Shown here piece by piece: positions 7,753 through 16,978 of a stretch of DNA of 64,000 nucleotides. A program made the translations under genes and the position numbers. The DNA lies in contig CAYZXD010000009.1 in the NCBI GenBank assembly GCA_964482325.1, positions 1 through 64,000 of the forward strand, read 5' to 3'. The notes under the pieces were generated by a model. That model did no database searches and was not told the DNA's origin. It worked only from the letters and a program-made list of their open reading frames with translations. Source of the stretch: CAYZJV01 sp964482325. Its GTDB lineage: Bacteria; Spirochaetota; Spirochaetia; Sphaerochaetales; Sphaerochaetaceae. The stretch's first letter is position 1. Each line of letters begins with the position of its first letter.

Positions 7753-9336
7753 ATGAGGCTCACTCGGAGAAGTTTAATTGCTCTTGCTTTTATCGTGAGC
7801 ATCCTGTGGCTCCTTCCCGCACAGGATAATGCAGTTATCGTTCGCTCTCCCTACTATGGCAGTGCTACTGAAGCGGCAGATGTCCAGTCCATCTCTCCCA
7901 CGTATCAGGCTCAGCTCGGCCTGCCTGAAGTGAGTGCAGAAAGGGAGGAAGGGGAAACGCAGCAAAATCGCGTACTTTCAGCGATATCAAACACGGCGTA
8001 TCCTGTTACCCCGGGCGATACCATAGCTCTCTCATACACCGATGGGAGAGAACGAGTTGAGTTGCAGCTGCAGGTCGATGGTTCGTATCGTGTAGTTATC
8101 CCCGCCATCGGAACTGCGGATGGAAAGGGGAAGACTTTTGAGGAATTTGCTCGGGAAATCGAGCGGTTGGTAGAGACGTATCTCCCTTTCAGTCTGCCTC
8201 GGGCAGTACTTACCGGAACCGGGGTATTCTCGGTTACCGTGCGTGGAGAAGTGACCGCAACACAGGAAGTTCCTGCATGGGGATTAAGTCGACTCTCTTC
8301 TGTGGTTGACACAGCAACCCGGTTTGCCTCAACACGACGTGTGCAGATCACCCGTTCTGATGGGACAGTGCTTGTCTGTGACCTCTATAGTGCATTGCGT
8401 GAAGGAGATTTATCACAGAATCCACTGGTTCGATCAGGAGACGTGGTCACGATCGAACGTGCTAAGCAGATCATCACCCTTGCGGGAGAGGTCGCCCGTC
8501 CCGGAGTATACCAGTTGCTGCCCCACGAAGGTCTTTCCGACCTGATTGACAGATATGGTAATGGGGTGCTTCCCAGCGGTGACAGCCAGGCTGTATTGGT
8601 CAGACGATATCAGGAGGGCGACACAAAGACGATCGATGTGTTGCGGGTTTCACAAAATTCTTTCGATACATTCCCCCTGCAACATCTCGATACTATCTAT
8701 GTCAGTCCAGTCGTGCCTCTCAGTCGGGCAGTAACCATTGAGGGAGCCATCAATATGGGAGAGACCCAGAGTCAATCCAGTGCCCTCAGTTCTTCCGGAC
8801 GGGTCTACTACCAATTCTTTCCCGGTGAGACCGTGTTGGAGATGATGCAGAGTATTGCTCATCGATTCAGTGCAGTAAGTGATCTCAGAGAAACTTACCT
8901 GCTTCGGGAAAGCAGTCTGCTGCCGGTTGATGTACAGGCGATCCTGATGGGAGGGGATGAACAATCGGCTCAGTTGGCCTTGAAAGAGGGGGATCGGTTT
9001 GTTATCCCATTCAATCAACTCTTTGTAAATGTCACCGGAGCAGTGATGCGGCCGGGAACGTTTCCCTACATTCCTGATAAGACAGCTGCCTACTATATCA
9101 ATCTTGCAGGAGGCTTTGATCCTGCGAAAAATCGCAATGGAGCTTTTACCGTAGTGGACAAGACGGGAGCAGAAGTGAACAAGCAGGCAACGGTTCCTCC
9201 CGAGGCTGTGGTTACGGCAAAATTAAATACGTTTCAGGCTGTTAACGGTATGAATCTGGCAACTACAGTGACTATTGTTGGGTTAGTTGCCACGATATTA
9301 AGTATTGTGGCAAATATTGTCACATTCCCCAATTGA
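7753..9336 (+). CDS. SLBB-domain polysaccharide export protein
   Basis: A 527-residue exported protein with an N-terminal signal (RRSLIALAFIVSILWLLPAQ). It has a Wza-like polysaccharide biosynthesis/export domain (VTPGDTIALSY through VRGEV, about residues 85-175) and at least two SLBB folds (ITLAGEVARPGVYQL near 240; VNVTGAVMRPGTFPYI near 425). A hydrophobic C-terminal helix (TIVGLVATILSIVANIV) could anchor it in a membrane. Wza-type proteins form the outer-membrane channel for capsule or exopolysaccharide. The next gene is the matching Wzz/tyrosine kinase, but no glycosyltransferases lie nearby. Confidence 0.85.
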   Translation: MRLTRRSLIALAFIVSILWLLPAQDNAVIVRSPYYGSATEAADVQSISPTYQAQLGLPEVSAEREEGETQQNRVLSAISNTAYPVTPGDTIALSYTDGRERVELQLQVDGSYRVVIPAIGTADGKGKTFEEFAREIERLVETYLPFSLPRAVLTGTGVFSVTVRGEVTATQEVPAWGLSRLSSVVDTATRFASTRRVQITRSDGTVLVCDLYSALREGDLSQNPLVRSGDVVTIERAKQIITLAGEVARPGVYQLLPHEGLSDLIDRYGNGVLPSGDSQAVLVRRYQEGDTKTIDVLRVSQNSFDTFPLQHLDTIYVSPVVPLSRAVTIEGAINMGETQSQSSALSSSGRVYYQFFPGETVLEMMQSIAHRFSAVSDLRETYLLRESSLLPVDVQAILMGGDEQSAQLALKEGDRFVIPFNQLFVNVTGAVMRPGTFPYIPDKTAAYYINLAGGFDPAKNRNGAFTVVDKTGAEVNKQATVPPEAVVTAKLNTFQAVNGMNLATTVTIVGLVATILSIVANIVTFPN

Positions 9337-9349
9337 AGGAGCTCTTCCG

Positions 9350-11815
9350 GTGGATACAATACAATCAGTACAACAAATGCCCGATGAAGATATGCAGGAG
9401 GGGATGAGCATAAAAGAGCTCTTCCACATTCTGAAAAACCGTATCGGGTGGATTGTACTGACATTCATTCTGGTGGTGAGTGCCGCTGTCGGGTATCTGC
9501 AGTATGTGACACCTATGTACGAAGCTCAGGTTACCATGCTCGTCGAGTCGTTGCAGAGCAGCAGCAGTTTCGAAAGTCTCATGCTTGGGGAAACCTCTTC
9601 AAAGATTGCCACTGAGGTGGAACTAGCTTTAAGCAGAACCAATTTCCTCAATGCATTGGATAAACTGAACCTTGAAGACTATCAGGACTCTGATGGTAAG
9701 CCTTATCAGAAGGATCAGATACTCGGAGGTGTCTCATCCCGAACTACCGTAACCACCGTGAAGGACACCAACGTGGTGCGGGTTACCGTTACTGATGCGA
9801 ACCCCTATTTCGCCCGTGATTTTGCCAATGCACTGGTGGAAAGCTATAACGAACTGTTGGGAAGCATCTCCCGGACCTCAAAAACCATTCAGAAAGAATT
9901 CATCGAATCGCAACTTCCGGTTAACACAGAGCGACTGAGAGAGGCCGCTGATGCTTTACGTATTTTCCAAGAGGAAAGTAATTACATTCAGCTCTCTGAT
10001 AAAAGCAAACTACTCTCAGAAAAAATAGCCTATTTCCAGTTACGACGGGAACCGCTTGCCCTCCAGATGCAGGAGGCTGACCTGCTGATTGCCTCGTATC
10101 AGGAAACACTTGCCTCATATCCCATTATCATTCCTTCGTACACTGAAGTTCTTTCTGATGTGGATGTACATTCCCTGCTTGAATCATATATCGAACGAAG
10201 TAGAGAGTTAGTCCTGTACGAAGCCATTCAAGAGGCTATTCCAGAAAATTCAGATCGATTGTTTGTGCTCCAGAGTGCTCTGAACAGGAATGCAAAGTCG
10301 CTGCTTGATCGTATTACTCTATTGGTGGCGCCACGCGGGCTCAGTGATGATCGTTTTGTGGTGTTGACGGCGCAGGAACTGGCAAAAGCTTATCAGCAAA
10401 AGGCTCTCACGGCAGCCCAGATACAGATCCTCCAGGAAATTGAAAATTCTTACACTGATGAACTCGGTCAGCTGCCTAATCTCGAGCGACAGCTCCTTGA
10501 TCTGCAGCGTGAAGTTCAGGTATATGAAACTCTCCGCATCCGGCTGATGGAATTGCTTGAAGAGGTCAAGATAGCTGAAGCTTCGGTAGCGGGAAATGTC
10601 ACTCCCATTGACCCTGCCATTGTGAGAACCACAAGTGCAGGAAATCCGATTCCCGTGAGCCCGAACCGCATGCTGGTCCTTGCAGTCGCGGTTCTTCTGG
10701 GAATCGCTCTTGGGGTATTGCTTGCACTGTTTATTGAGATGATGGATGTCACTATCAAGGATGAGGTCGTATTGCGCAAGCTGGCAGGACCGAATCGACC
10801 GGTGCTCGGATGGGTCCCTATGATGAGCTTTGACCGTACTCTCGAAATCCCTTCTCTGGTGGTATACAATGACCCGCTCTCATTTGAATCAGAACGGTAC
10901 AAGCTGATAGCAAACAATATTTCATTTGGTACGCTGCGCAGTCACCAGCGGGTATTCAGCATTACCAGCCCCGGCATGGGAGAGGGGAAAAGCAGTGGGT
11001 CTGCAAATATTGCCACCAGTATGGCGATGAACGGGCTGAAAGTCCTCTTTATCGATGGTGATCTCCGGCTTCCGCAATTGGAAGCATTCTTCAATCTCAA
11101 ACAGTCAAAGAGCGGGCTTGTGGATGTTGTAACAAAAGGCATACCGGTGGAAGAGGTGATTATTCAACCGCTTGAAGAAGTGCCAACCCTACATATACTC
11201 CCTGCAGGAACAACGCCACCGCTTCCCTCCGCAATCTTCAACTCAAATCACTTTGTGGAGATGCTCGATTATCTTCTCGGGTTATATGACTACATCATTG
11301 TCGATACTCCGCCGCTCGCATTCGCGTCCGAACTCATGTCGATTGCCAAGCATGTTGACGGTATTGTCATCAACGTACGTGCCGGAGTTTCCACCAAAGG
11401 AGCCTTCCGTGAGCTTATTGACAATCTTGATCTTGCGGGAACGCTCGTTCTCGGCGTCATTTTCAACGGTGTCATTGAAACGAAGATGGGCGGATACTAC
11501 TCGGGAGGCCGGTACTACAGCTATCGAGGGAATCGGTATGCTCGCCGTTACTATGGGTCCCGGTATAACAATGGAAAGACAAATGGGAAGATGGGTAAAG
11601 TGCGAGGCAACTACCGATCGAATTACCTGAAAGATCTGAAACTGCGCGAAAAGATGAGAGGACGGGGAGCCAAAATGGCAGTTCATCCATTTATGCAATC
11701 GGGGAGTCCCTTTACAGCAGATCGACAGGATATACACGTTCCAGCTGGTGAAAAAGAGGATCTGCTCGCTGCAATCGAGGCGGATGCACGAGCTAAAGGA
11801 AAAAGTGAACAGTAG
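9350..11815 (+). CDS. Wzz chain-length regulator fused to BY-type tyrosine kinase
   Basis: An 821-residue polysaccharide co-polymerase with C-terminal autokinase. TM1 lies about residues 33-55 (IGWIVLTFILVVSAAVGY) and TM2 about 440-462; the periplasmic region between them is long and helical. The kinase has Walker A GEGKSSGSANIA (about 540), Walker A' VLFIDGDLRLPQL (about 567) and Walker B YIIVDTPP (about 647). A tyrosine-rich cluster (GGYYSGGRYYSYRGNRYARR region, about 710-740) is the expected autophosphorylation tail, though a further 80 residues follow it. I use the GTG at 9350, which has AAGGAG at 9336-9341; an upstream ATG lacks one and overlaps the previous gene. Confidence 0.9.
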   Translation: MDTIQSVQQMPDEDMQEGMSIKELFHILKNRIGWIVLTFILVVSAAVGYLQYVTPMYEAQVTMLVESLQSSSSFESLMLGETSSKIATEVELALSRTNFLNALDKLNLEDYQDSDGKPYQKDQILGGVSSRTTVTTVKDTNVVRVTVTDANPYFARDFANALVESYNELLGSISRTSKTIQKEFIESQLPVNTERLREAADALRIFQEESNYIQLSDKSKLLSEKIAYFQLRREPLALQMQEADLLIASYQETLASYPIIIPSYTEVLSDVDVHSLLESYIERSRELVLYEAIQEAIPENSDRLFVLQSALNRNAKSLLDRITLLVAPRGLSDDRFVVLTAQELAKAYQQKALTAAQIQILQEIENSYTDELGQLPNLERQLLDLQREVQVYETLRIRLMELLEEVKIAEASVAGNVTPIDPAIVRTTSAGNPIPVSPNRMLVLAVAVLLGIALGVLLALFIEMMDVTIKDEVVLRKLAGPNRPVLGWVPMMSFDRTLEIPSLVVYNDPLSFESERYKLIANNISFGTLRSHQRVFSITSPGMGEGKSSGSANIATSMAMNGLKVLFIDGDLRLPQLEAFFNLKQSKSGLVDVVTKGIPVEEVIIQPLEEVPTLHILPAGTTPPLPSAIFNSNHFVEMLDYLLGLYDYIIVDTPPLAFASELMSIAKHVDGIVINVRAGVSTKGAFRELIDNLDLAGTLVLGVIFNGVIETKMGGYYSGGRYYSYRGNRYARRYYGSRYNNGKTNGKMGKVRGNYRSNYLKDLKLREKMRGRGAKMAVHPFMQSGSPFTADRQDIHVPAGEKEDLLAAIEADARAKGKSEQ

Positions 11816-11841
11816 ACAGAACGCATCACATCTGCTATCGT
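11813..11841 (+). promoter_or_regulatory. Candidate pyrimidine operon promoter
   Basis: TAGACA (11813-11818), 17 bases, TATCGT (11836-11841), overlapping the end of the kinase gene. Transcription would begin near 11848, just ahead of the leader peptide. The match is moderate; the operon could also be read from upstream. Confidence 0.45.
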
Positions 11842-11868
11842 GGTGCCGAAAAAGAGCGGAGGGGCGAG

Positions 11869-11940
11869 ATGACTGGAAACAACAGACGAAATAGTTATGA
11901 CCATGGTCCTCGTCTCTTCATGACAATAATTTTTGCATAG
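11869..11940 (+). CDS. Candidate pyr leader peptide (23 codons)
   Basis: A short open frame starts at ATG 11869, five bases after a strong GGAGGGG ribosome site (11858-11864), and ends at TAG 11938-11940. The stop touches the base of the terminator hairpin at 11941. The peptide begins MTGNNRRNSYD and ends FMTIIFA, with a T5 tract (11930-11934) in its last codons. This is the geometry of an attenuator leader: a ribosome that has reached the stop would cover the hairpin. In E. coli pyrBI, low UTP stalls polymerase in a U-rich leader so that the ribosome catches up and prevents termination; I infer a similar design here. It is too short to judge from composition alone. Confidence 0.6.
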   Translation: MTGNNRRNSYDHGPRLFMTIIFA

Positions 11941-11965
11941 CCGGTGTTTCACCGGTATTTTTTTT
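11940..11965 (+). terminator. Attenuator terminator before pyrB
   Basis: Stem CCGGTG/CACCGG with TTT loop (11941-11955) followed by T8 (11958-11965). It lies after the leader peptide and 47 bases before pyrB, so it must be read through for pyr expression. It may also end transcription from the polysaccharide genes. Confidence 0.8.
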
Positions 11966-12011
11966 GTAATCGTACGAAAGTGCGATAACACACCAAACGT
12001 AAGGAGGCCTT

Positions 12012-13604
12012 ATGGGTGACACTGTCTTTGCAGGAAGATCGTTAGCAGTGATTGACGATTTTACCATTGATGAGCGACGGTATTTGTTTGAGAAAACCCG
12101 GTTGCTCAAGGAAGCATTACACAATGCTGATCAGCAGGTTCTTGATACCTTCAGAATCAATGACCCGGATTTTGGGTTGTACGAGGTATTTTTAGAAGAC
12201 AGTACCCGTACTCGGGAATCATTTCGCAATGCAGCAAAGTTCCACCGGGCGAAAGTAAGCGATCTTGCAACTGACAGCTCTTCATTTAATAAAGGTGAGA
12301 GCTATGCTGATACCTTCAATACCCTTGCAGGGTATCATAACAGTGTGTTTATCATCCGAAGTAAACTGGAAGGAGTATGCCGGTGGCTTGAAGAGGAAGC
12401 TGCTGCCTTTGCCTCCCGTAATGACATTACTCGCAACCCTTCATTTATCAACGCAGGAGACGGCAAGCACGAGCACCCCACCCAGGAACTGCTCGATGAA
12501 TTCACCTTCCTTGAGGATAATGAATGGGATACTTCACAGCTGCATGTGGCACTCGTAGGAGATCTCTACCATGGACGCACCGTACATTCGAAAGCCGATG
12601 GATTACGGGTTTTCGATTCGGTGAAGATCGATCTGGTCGCACCCCCTGAACTAGCCATGCCCGATGTCTATACGAGAAGGATGGAAGAAAACGGATTCAC
12701 GGTTCGTATCTTCTCCTCCCTTACCGAATATCTTGAGCAGCAGGATATTGCAAAAAAATGGTATTTTACCCGACCGCAGCTTGAGCGGATGGGAGAACAG
12801 ATACTCAAGCGGCAGGATGAATTGCGTACTGCCGTGACATTCCGGTCTGAATGGATGGAACTGCTGCCTGAAGGGACCAAATTCTACCATCCACTGCCAC
12901 GGCACCGCGTCCATCCGACAATTCCCACCTTTCTTGATGATACTCCACTGAACGGCTGGGAACGGCAATCGATCAACGGCATGTATGTCCGTATTGTGCT
13001 GCTTGCTCTTGTTGCAGGTAAAATCGGAGAAGATTTTGCCGGAGAACCACGAAACCGCGTACGGGTGGATGAAGAGTATATCACTGTGGTACCACCAAGC
13101 AAGACGAAAGCGAAAACCGATGACCCCTACTCTGAAGGTGTGCGACCTATCCGGGACGGGTTGGTGATCGATCATATCTGTAAAGGAGATGATCCGGCAG
13201 CGATCCGCCGTCATATGGCACTTATTACCCGTGTGATGAATCTTGATGATGGGAAAGGGGGCGAATGGGTTTCCACGAGCAAAAAGGAATCAGGTATGTA
13301 TAAAGGGATTATCTTCCGCCCGGGTACTCGGGTTCTTGACCGGAAGGATCTGAAACGGCTCGCAGCAGTAGCGGCCGGGTGTACGCTCAACCTCATCAAG
13401 GATGGGCAGGTGGTTGAAAAGTATCGTACGCACCTACCTCCCCGTATCTATAATTTTGATGATTTAGCGTGTAATAATGAAGCATGTATCAGCCACCCGG
13501 CTCATGCTGAAGGGGTTCCCGCCCGTTTTATCAGGACTCGGGACAATCGATATGCCTGCGCCTACTGTGGGACTGTGCATACCTTTAAAGAAATATGGAA
13601 TTAA
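12012..13604 (+). CDS. pyrB: Aspartate carbamoyltransferase, catalytic-regulatory (PyrB-PyrI) fusion
   Basis: Catalyses carbamoyl phosphate + aspartate to carbamoyl aspartate, the committed step of pyrimidine synthesis. The 530-residue protein has a PyrB part (about 1-360) with carbamoyl-phosphate motif STRTRESF near residue 64, HPTQELLDEF, and HPLPRHRVHP near 297. It is followed by a PyrI part (about 375-530) with the zinc-binding cysteines CNNEAC (about 486-491) and CAYC (about 515-518). In E. coli these are separate subunits and PyrI mediates CTP/ATP control; the fusion suggests the allosteric control is kept. SD AAGGAGG lies just before ATG 12012. First gene of the operon, after the attenuator. 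Confidence 0.93.
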   Translation: MGDTVFAGRSLAVIDDFTIDERRYLFEKTRLLKEALHNADQQVLDTFRINDPDFGLYEVFLEDSTRTRESFRNAAKFHRAKVSDLATDSSSFNKGESYADTFNTLAGYHNSVFIIRSKLEGVCRWLEEEAAAFASRNDITRNPSFINAGDGKHEHPTQELLDEFTFLEDNEWDTSQLHVALVGDLYHGRTVHSKADGLRVFDSVKIDLVAPPELAMPDVYTRRMEENGFTVRIFSSLTEYLEQQDIAKKWYFTRPQLERMGEQILKRQDELRTAVTFRSEWMELLPEGTKFYHPLPRHRVHPTIPTFLDDTPLNGWERQSINGMYVRIVLLALVAGKIGEDFAGEPRNRVRVDEEYITVVPPSKTKAKTDDPYSEGVRPIRDGLVIDHICKGDDPAAIRRHMALITRVMNLDDGKGGEWVSTSKKESGMYKGIIFRPGTRVLDRKDLKRLAAVAAGCTLNLIKDGQVVEKYRTHLPPRIYNFDDLACNNEACISHPAHAEGVPARFIRTRDNRYACAYCGTVHTFKEIWN

Positions 13605-13619
13605 TCGGAAGGAGCAATC

Positions 13620-14324
13620 ATGCACAAAGAAATTGAAACGGTACAGCAACACTACGGTCCTCTTATCGCTCGTAAAGCGCTCTCCATGGAGGCCATCCGC
13701 TTGAATGTCAGTGATCCTTTTCAATGGGCCAGTGGGTATCGGATGCCGATTTATAATGATAACCGAAGGCTGCTTGCCGATCCGGGTGCGCGAGAACTTA
13801 TCTGTGATGCTTTTGAAGCGCTTGTGCATGCATTGCACACTGAAGTTGACAATATTGCAGGAACCGCTACTGCAGGGATCCCCCATGCCACCAGTCTGGC
13901 TGACCGATTGGAACTGCCGCTCAGTTATGTGCGATCATCGGGGAAAGGCCATGGCTTAAGAAATCAGATTGAAGGATTGGCTTCAGATGGATCGTATCAT
14001 GGACAACAGGTGGTACTAATTGAAGACCTCATCTCAACTGGGGGATCCTCTATCAATGCGATCAAGGCAATCCGGGATGCAGATGGGAACGTCTCGCACT
14101 GCCTGGCCATCTTTACCTATGCTCTTCAGGCCTCAGAAGAGGCCTTCAACTCACTGGATCCCTCCTGTGCTCTGGTCAGCATCCTCAATTATGATACGAT
14201 GGTTGAAACCGCCGGAGCTACCGGATATGTTGATGAACAGGAAATGTCACTGCTGCGACAGTGGAGACTCGATCCTTTCGGATGGGGGAGCACTCATGGA
14301 TTTCCTCCAGCGGATAAGGAGTAG
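13620..14324 (+). CDS. pyrE: Orotate phosphoribosyltransferase
   Basis: Converts orotate and PRPP to OMP in the cytoplasm. 234 residues. The PRPP-binding loop VVLIEDLISTGGSS is at about residues 130-143, preceded by a conserved region with GTATAGIPHA (about 80-89) and SSGKGHG (about 104-110). Good SD (GGAAGGAG) and a 15-base gap from pyrB. The domain order is that of a stand-alone bacterial PyrE. Confidence 0.93.
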   Translation: MHKEIETVQQHYGPLIARKALSMEAIRLNVSDPFQWASGYRMPIYNDNRRLLADPGARELICDAFEALVHALHTEVDNIAGTATAGIPHATSLADRLELPLSYVRSSGKGHGLRNQIEGLASDGSYHGQQVVLIEDLISTGGSSINAIKAIRDADGNVSHCLAIFTYALQASEEAFNSLDPSCALVSILNYDTMVETAGATGYVDEQEMSLLRQWRLDPFGWGSTHGFPPADKE

Positions 14325-14330
14325 ACACCG

Positions 14331-15224
14331 ATGAAAAGCTATACAACGCTATTAACTGAAAGCGCCATAAAAAGCGGCAACTGTGCCTGTATGGGGCTTG
14401 ATCCTCAATGGGATCTGCTACCGGTACGCACGGGAAGTATTCGATCCGATCTTGTCGGGTTTTTTTCTGAACTCTTTGCGGCAATGGGTGATCGAAATCT
14501 TACTCCCGCTGCATTCAAGCCCAATATCGGCTACTACCATGTTCTGGATAACCCGAGATCGGGGGAATTCGAAGGATCCCTTGCCCTCTCTGATGTGCTT
14601 ACCTTACTCGAACAGCACTTTTCGGGTATCCCGGTAATTCTTGATGCCAAACGGGGAGATATCGCTCGTTCCAGTGAGAACTATGCCCACGAGGCTTTCG
14701 ATGTCTGGCTCTGTGATGCCATCACGGCAAGTCCCTATATGGGAACCGATTCGGTGAGCCCGTTTAATCGGGAGGACAGCCGCTCGAAAGGTGTGTACCT
14801 CCTAAATCGCACCAGTAATCCGGGAGCAAAAGACCTGCAGGATCTTACGGTAATAGATGCCGTAGATGAACAGGTGACATACCCCCTCTACCTTGCGGTG
14901 GCACACCGCATAGCCCGGTGGGCAGAACATTTTGATGGGGTAGGTGCCGTGGTGGGAGCTACCAGTATTGATGAACTTGCTGAAATCGCCGCCTATTATG
15001 CCCCGCGCAACATCCCGCTGCTGATACCTGGTGTAGGAAGTCAGGGGGCAAGTGCCACGAAAACGCTGCAAGTCCTTCGTGATGCAGGGTATCCGGTACA
15101 GCTAGCCCGTATCAACAGCTCAAGTGCATTGACCCATCCGTGGAAAAAAGCTCCCGCCCCCGATAATTATCTGGAACAATGTTTGACAAATATTGAAAGC
15201 CTGCTACGGGAGACCTCATTGTGA
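14331..15224 (+). CDS. pyrF: Orotidine 5'-phosphate decarboxylase, type 2
   Basis: Decarboxylates OMP to UMP. 297 residues, the longer type 2 form. The active-site motif VILDAKRGDIARS (about residues 100-112) contains the Asp-Lys-Asp triad context, and the phosphate-binding region LLIPGVGSQG lies near residue 228. It begins six bases after pyrE and its stop overlaps the GTG of the next gene (GTGA). Confidence 0.93.
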   Translation: MKSYTTLLTESAIKSGNCACMGLDPQWDLLPVRTGSIRSDLVGFFSELFAAMGDRNLTPAAFKPNIGYYHVLDNPRSGEFEGSLALSDVLTLLEQHFSGIPVILDAKRGDIARSSENYAHEAFDVWLCDAITASPYMGTDSVSPFNREDSRSKGVYLLNRTSNPGAKDLQDLTVIDAVDEQVTYPLYLAVAHRIARWAEHFDGVGAVVGATSIDELAEIAAYYAPRNIPLLIPGVGSQGASATKTLQVLRDAGYPVQLARINSSSALTHPWKKAPAPDNYLEQCLTNIESLLRETSL

Positions 15225-16978
15225 GTTGGCAACAGGATCCGAATCGGGTGCGTGCATATCTTAGTGGAAGGCATCTGCGTATTCAGGGTGGAGAGGACTC
15301 TCTCAGTTTTGCTACCGTCAGCGGAGTTCTAAGTACCAAAACACCCCTGATTCGGTATGCCGATACTTACTTGAACGAATTCGGTGTGATCACCACGAAA
15401 AGCTTTCAGGTCAGTGAAAACCCGGGGAATCGAGAGCCTATCATCTGTGAAATGAGCCCCGGTTCATTCGGCAATTCAGTCGGACTGAGAAACCCCGGGA
15501 TGGATAGTGCCCTAGCAGAACTCAAACAGCTGCGAAACGATTACCGGATGCGTGCCCTGCTCAATGTATCAGTATCTGCATCGACCGTTGAGGATTTTAT
15601 TATACTCGTGAAGGCCTTTGCCCCGGTTGCGGATATTATTGAGCTGAATTTTAGCTGTCCGCATGCAGCTGCTGGATATGGAGCTTCGATTGGGTGTTCA
15701 TCAGAACTGTCCGGGCTCTATATGATGGAGATCAGGAAAGCAGTTTCCGATTGCCCTGCGCTCATTTTCCCCAAGCTGACACCGAATGTTCCCGATATCG
15801 CCACCATCGCCCGTGAAGTGATCGCCTGTGGTGCTGATGGCATTGTTGCCATCAACACCGTCGGTCCTGAGGTACATCGGGAACTGCTCAGCGGTAAACC
15901 GATTCTGCAGAATGCCCTCGGGGGAAAGGGAGGGAAAAGTGGTCGGTGGATTCACGAGGAAGCACTGCGGTGTATATGTGCGATCCGAATGGCGGTCGGT
16001 CCTGAAGTCCCCATAATCGGAATGGGCGGCGTCACCACAGGGGGCGATTGTGCTGCCATGGTGCAAGCCGGTGCTGATGTCGTAGGCATCGGTTCAGCCT
16101 TCGGAAAGGTGAAACAACAGCACTGGGCAGATTTCAGTGCCGCACTGCATCGTGATGCACAATCCAGGCTGACCACCGGTCATGATACGCATGAATCGGA
16201 TCAGTATTATAATCATGCAGTATCAATGGAGTACCATGCCTATACGATTACCAAACGTATCGCTCATGGAGAGGATACGGTGGTATTCACCCTTGATGGC
16301 ACCTGGGATTATGAAGCAGGGCAGTTTGTCTTTCTCTGGATACCGCAAATTGGGGAAAAGCCCTTTTCCATAGCTGAAGCTGATCCAATGAAGTTTGTTA
16401 TCAAACGCAGAGGCCCGTTCACTGAAGCGCTGTTTGCCCTGCATCCGGGAGATACACTGTATGTTCGGGGACTCTATGGAGCTCCGGTTACACTAACTCC
16501 AACAAAGCAGGCAATACTCGTCGGTGGTGGCACCGGTGTTGCAGTTCTCCCTGCTTTAGCACGAAAACTAGCTCAGCAGGGAACCTCCTTGGATATCTTT
16601 ATCGGAACCAGTGAAACTCCTGTAGAAGGAGAGGAAGGTCTGTTAGAAAAGACGCTCAGTCAATACGGTACGGTGACCATTGTCCCTGATGCAGGTAAAC
16701 CGGGTCGTGTACTCGATAATTTGCAGTCGGCTTTACAGAAAGTGGATGGCAAGCTATCTGGGTATATCGTAGGACCGACGGTCTTCATGCGCAAGACTGC
16801 CCAGCTGATGCTTGATGCCCATATTTCTGCCGATCAGATTCAACTCTCATTGGAACTTTCCACTATGTGCGGGATCGGTATGTGCGGGGAATGTCTTTGT
16901 GGAGATCGACTCACCTGTGCCTGGGGAACCTTTATGGATTATGAGTATCTGATGAGAGAGGCTCCTCAACTGTTATGA
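15221..16978 (+). CDS. pyrD: Dihydroorotate dehydrogenase fused to its electron-transfer subunit (PyrD-PyrK)
   Basis: A 585-residue fusion. Residues about 1-310 are a class 1 dihydroorotate dehydrogenase with FMN barrel motifs and catalytic Cys in NFSCPH (about 142-147); most relatives have Asn where this His is. After a linker (about 315-330), residues 335-585 are PyrK: FAD-binding segment, NAD-binding VGGGTGVAVLP (about 430) and a C-terminal 2Fe-2S cluster with four cysteines in CGIGMCGECLCGDRLTC. Class 1B enzymes use these subunits separately to pass electrons to NAD+; here they are one polypeptide. The start is GTG 15221, coupled to pyrF by a four-base overlap. Confidence 0.9.
   Translation: MSWQQDPNRVRAYLSGRHLRIQGGEDSLSFATVSGVLSTKTPLIRYADTYLNEFGVITTKSFQVSENPGNREPIICEMSPGSFGNSVGLRNPGMDSALAELKQLRNDYRMRALLNVSVSASTVEDFIILVKAFAPVADIIELNFSCPHAAAGYGASIGCSSELSGLYMMEIRKAVSDCPALIFPKLTPNVPDIATIAREVIACGADGIVAINTVGPEVHRELLSGKPILQNALGGKGGKSGRWIHEEALRCICAIRMAVGPEVPIIGMGGVTTGGDCAAMVQAGADVVGIGSAFGKVKQQHWADFSAALHRDAQSRLTTGHDTHESDQYYNHAVSMEYHAYTITKRIAHGEDTVVFTLDGTWDYEAGQFVFLWIPQIGEKPFSIAEADPMKFVIKRRGPFTEALFALHPGDTLYVRGLYGAPVTLTPTKQAILVGGGTGVAVLPALARKLAQQGTSLDIFIGTSETPVEGEEGLLEKTLSQYGTVTIVPDAGKPGRVLDNLQSALQKVDGKLSGYIVGPTVFMRKTAQLMLDAHISADQIQLSLELSTMCGIGMCGECLCGDRLTCAWGTFMDYEYLMREAPQLL

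Noticed and set aside
11842..12011. PyrR-type RNA attenuation site before pyrB
   Set aside because: No PyrR-binding consensus is visible; the leader-peptide layout explains the terminator better.
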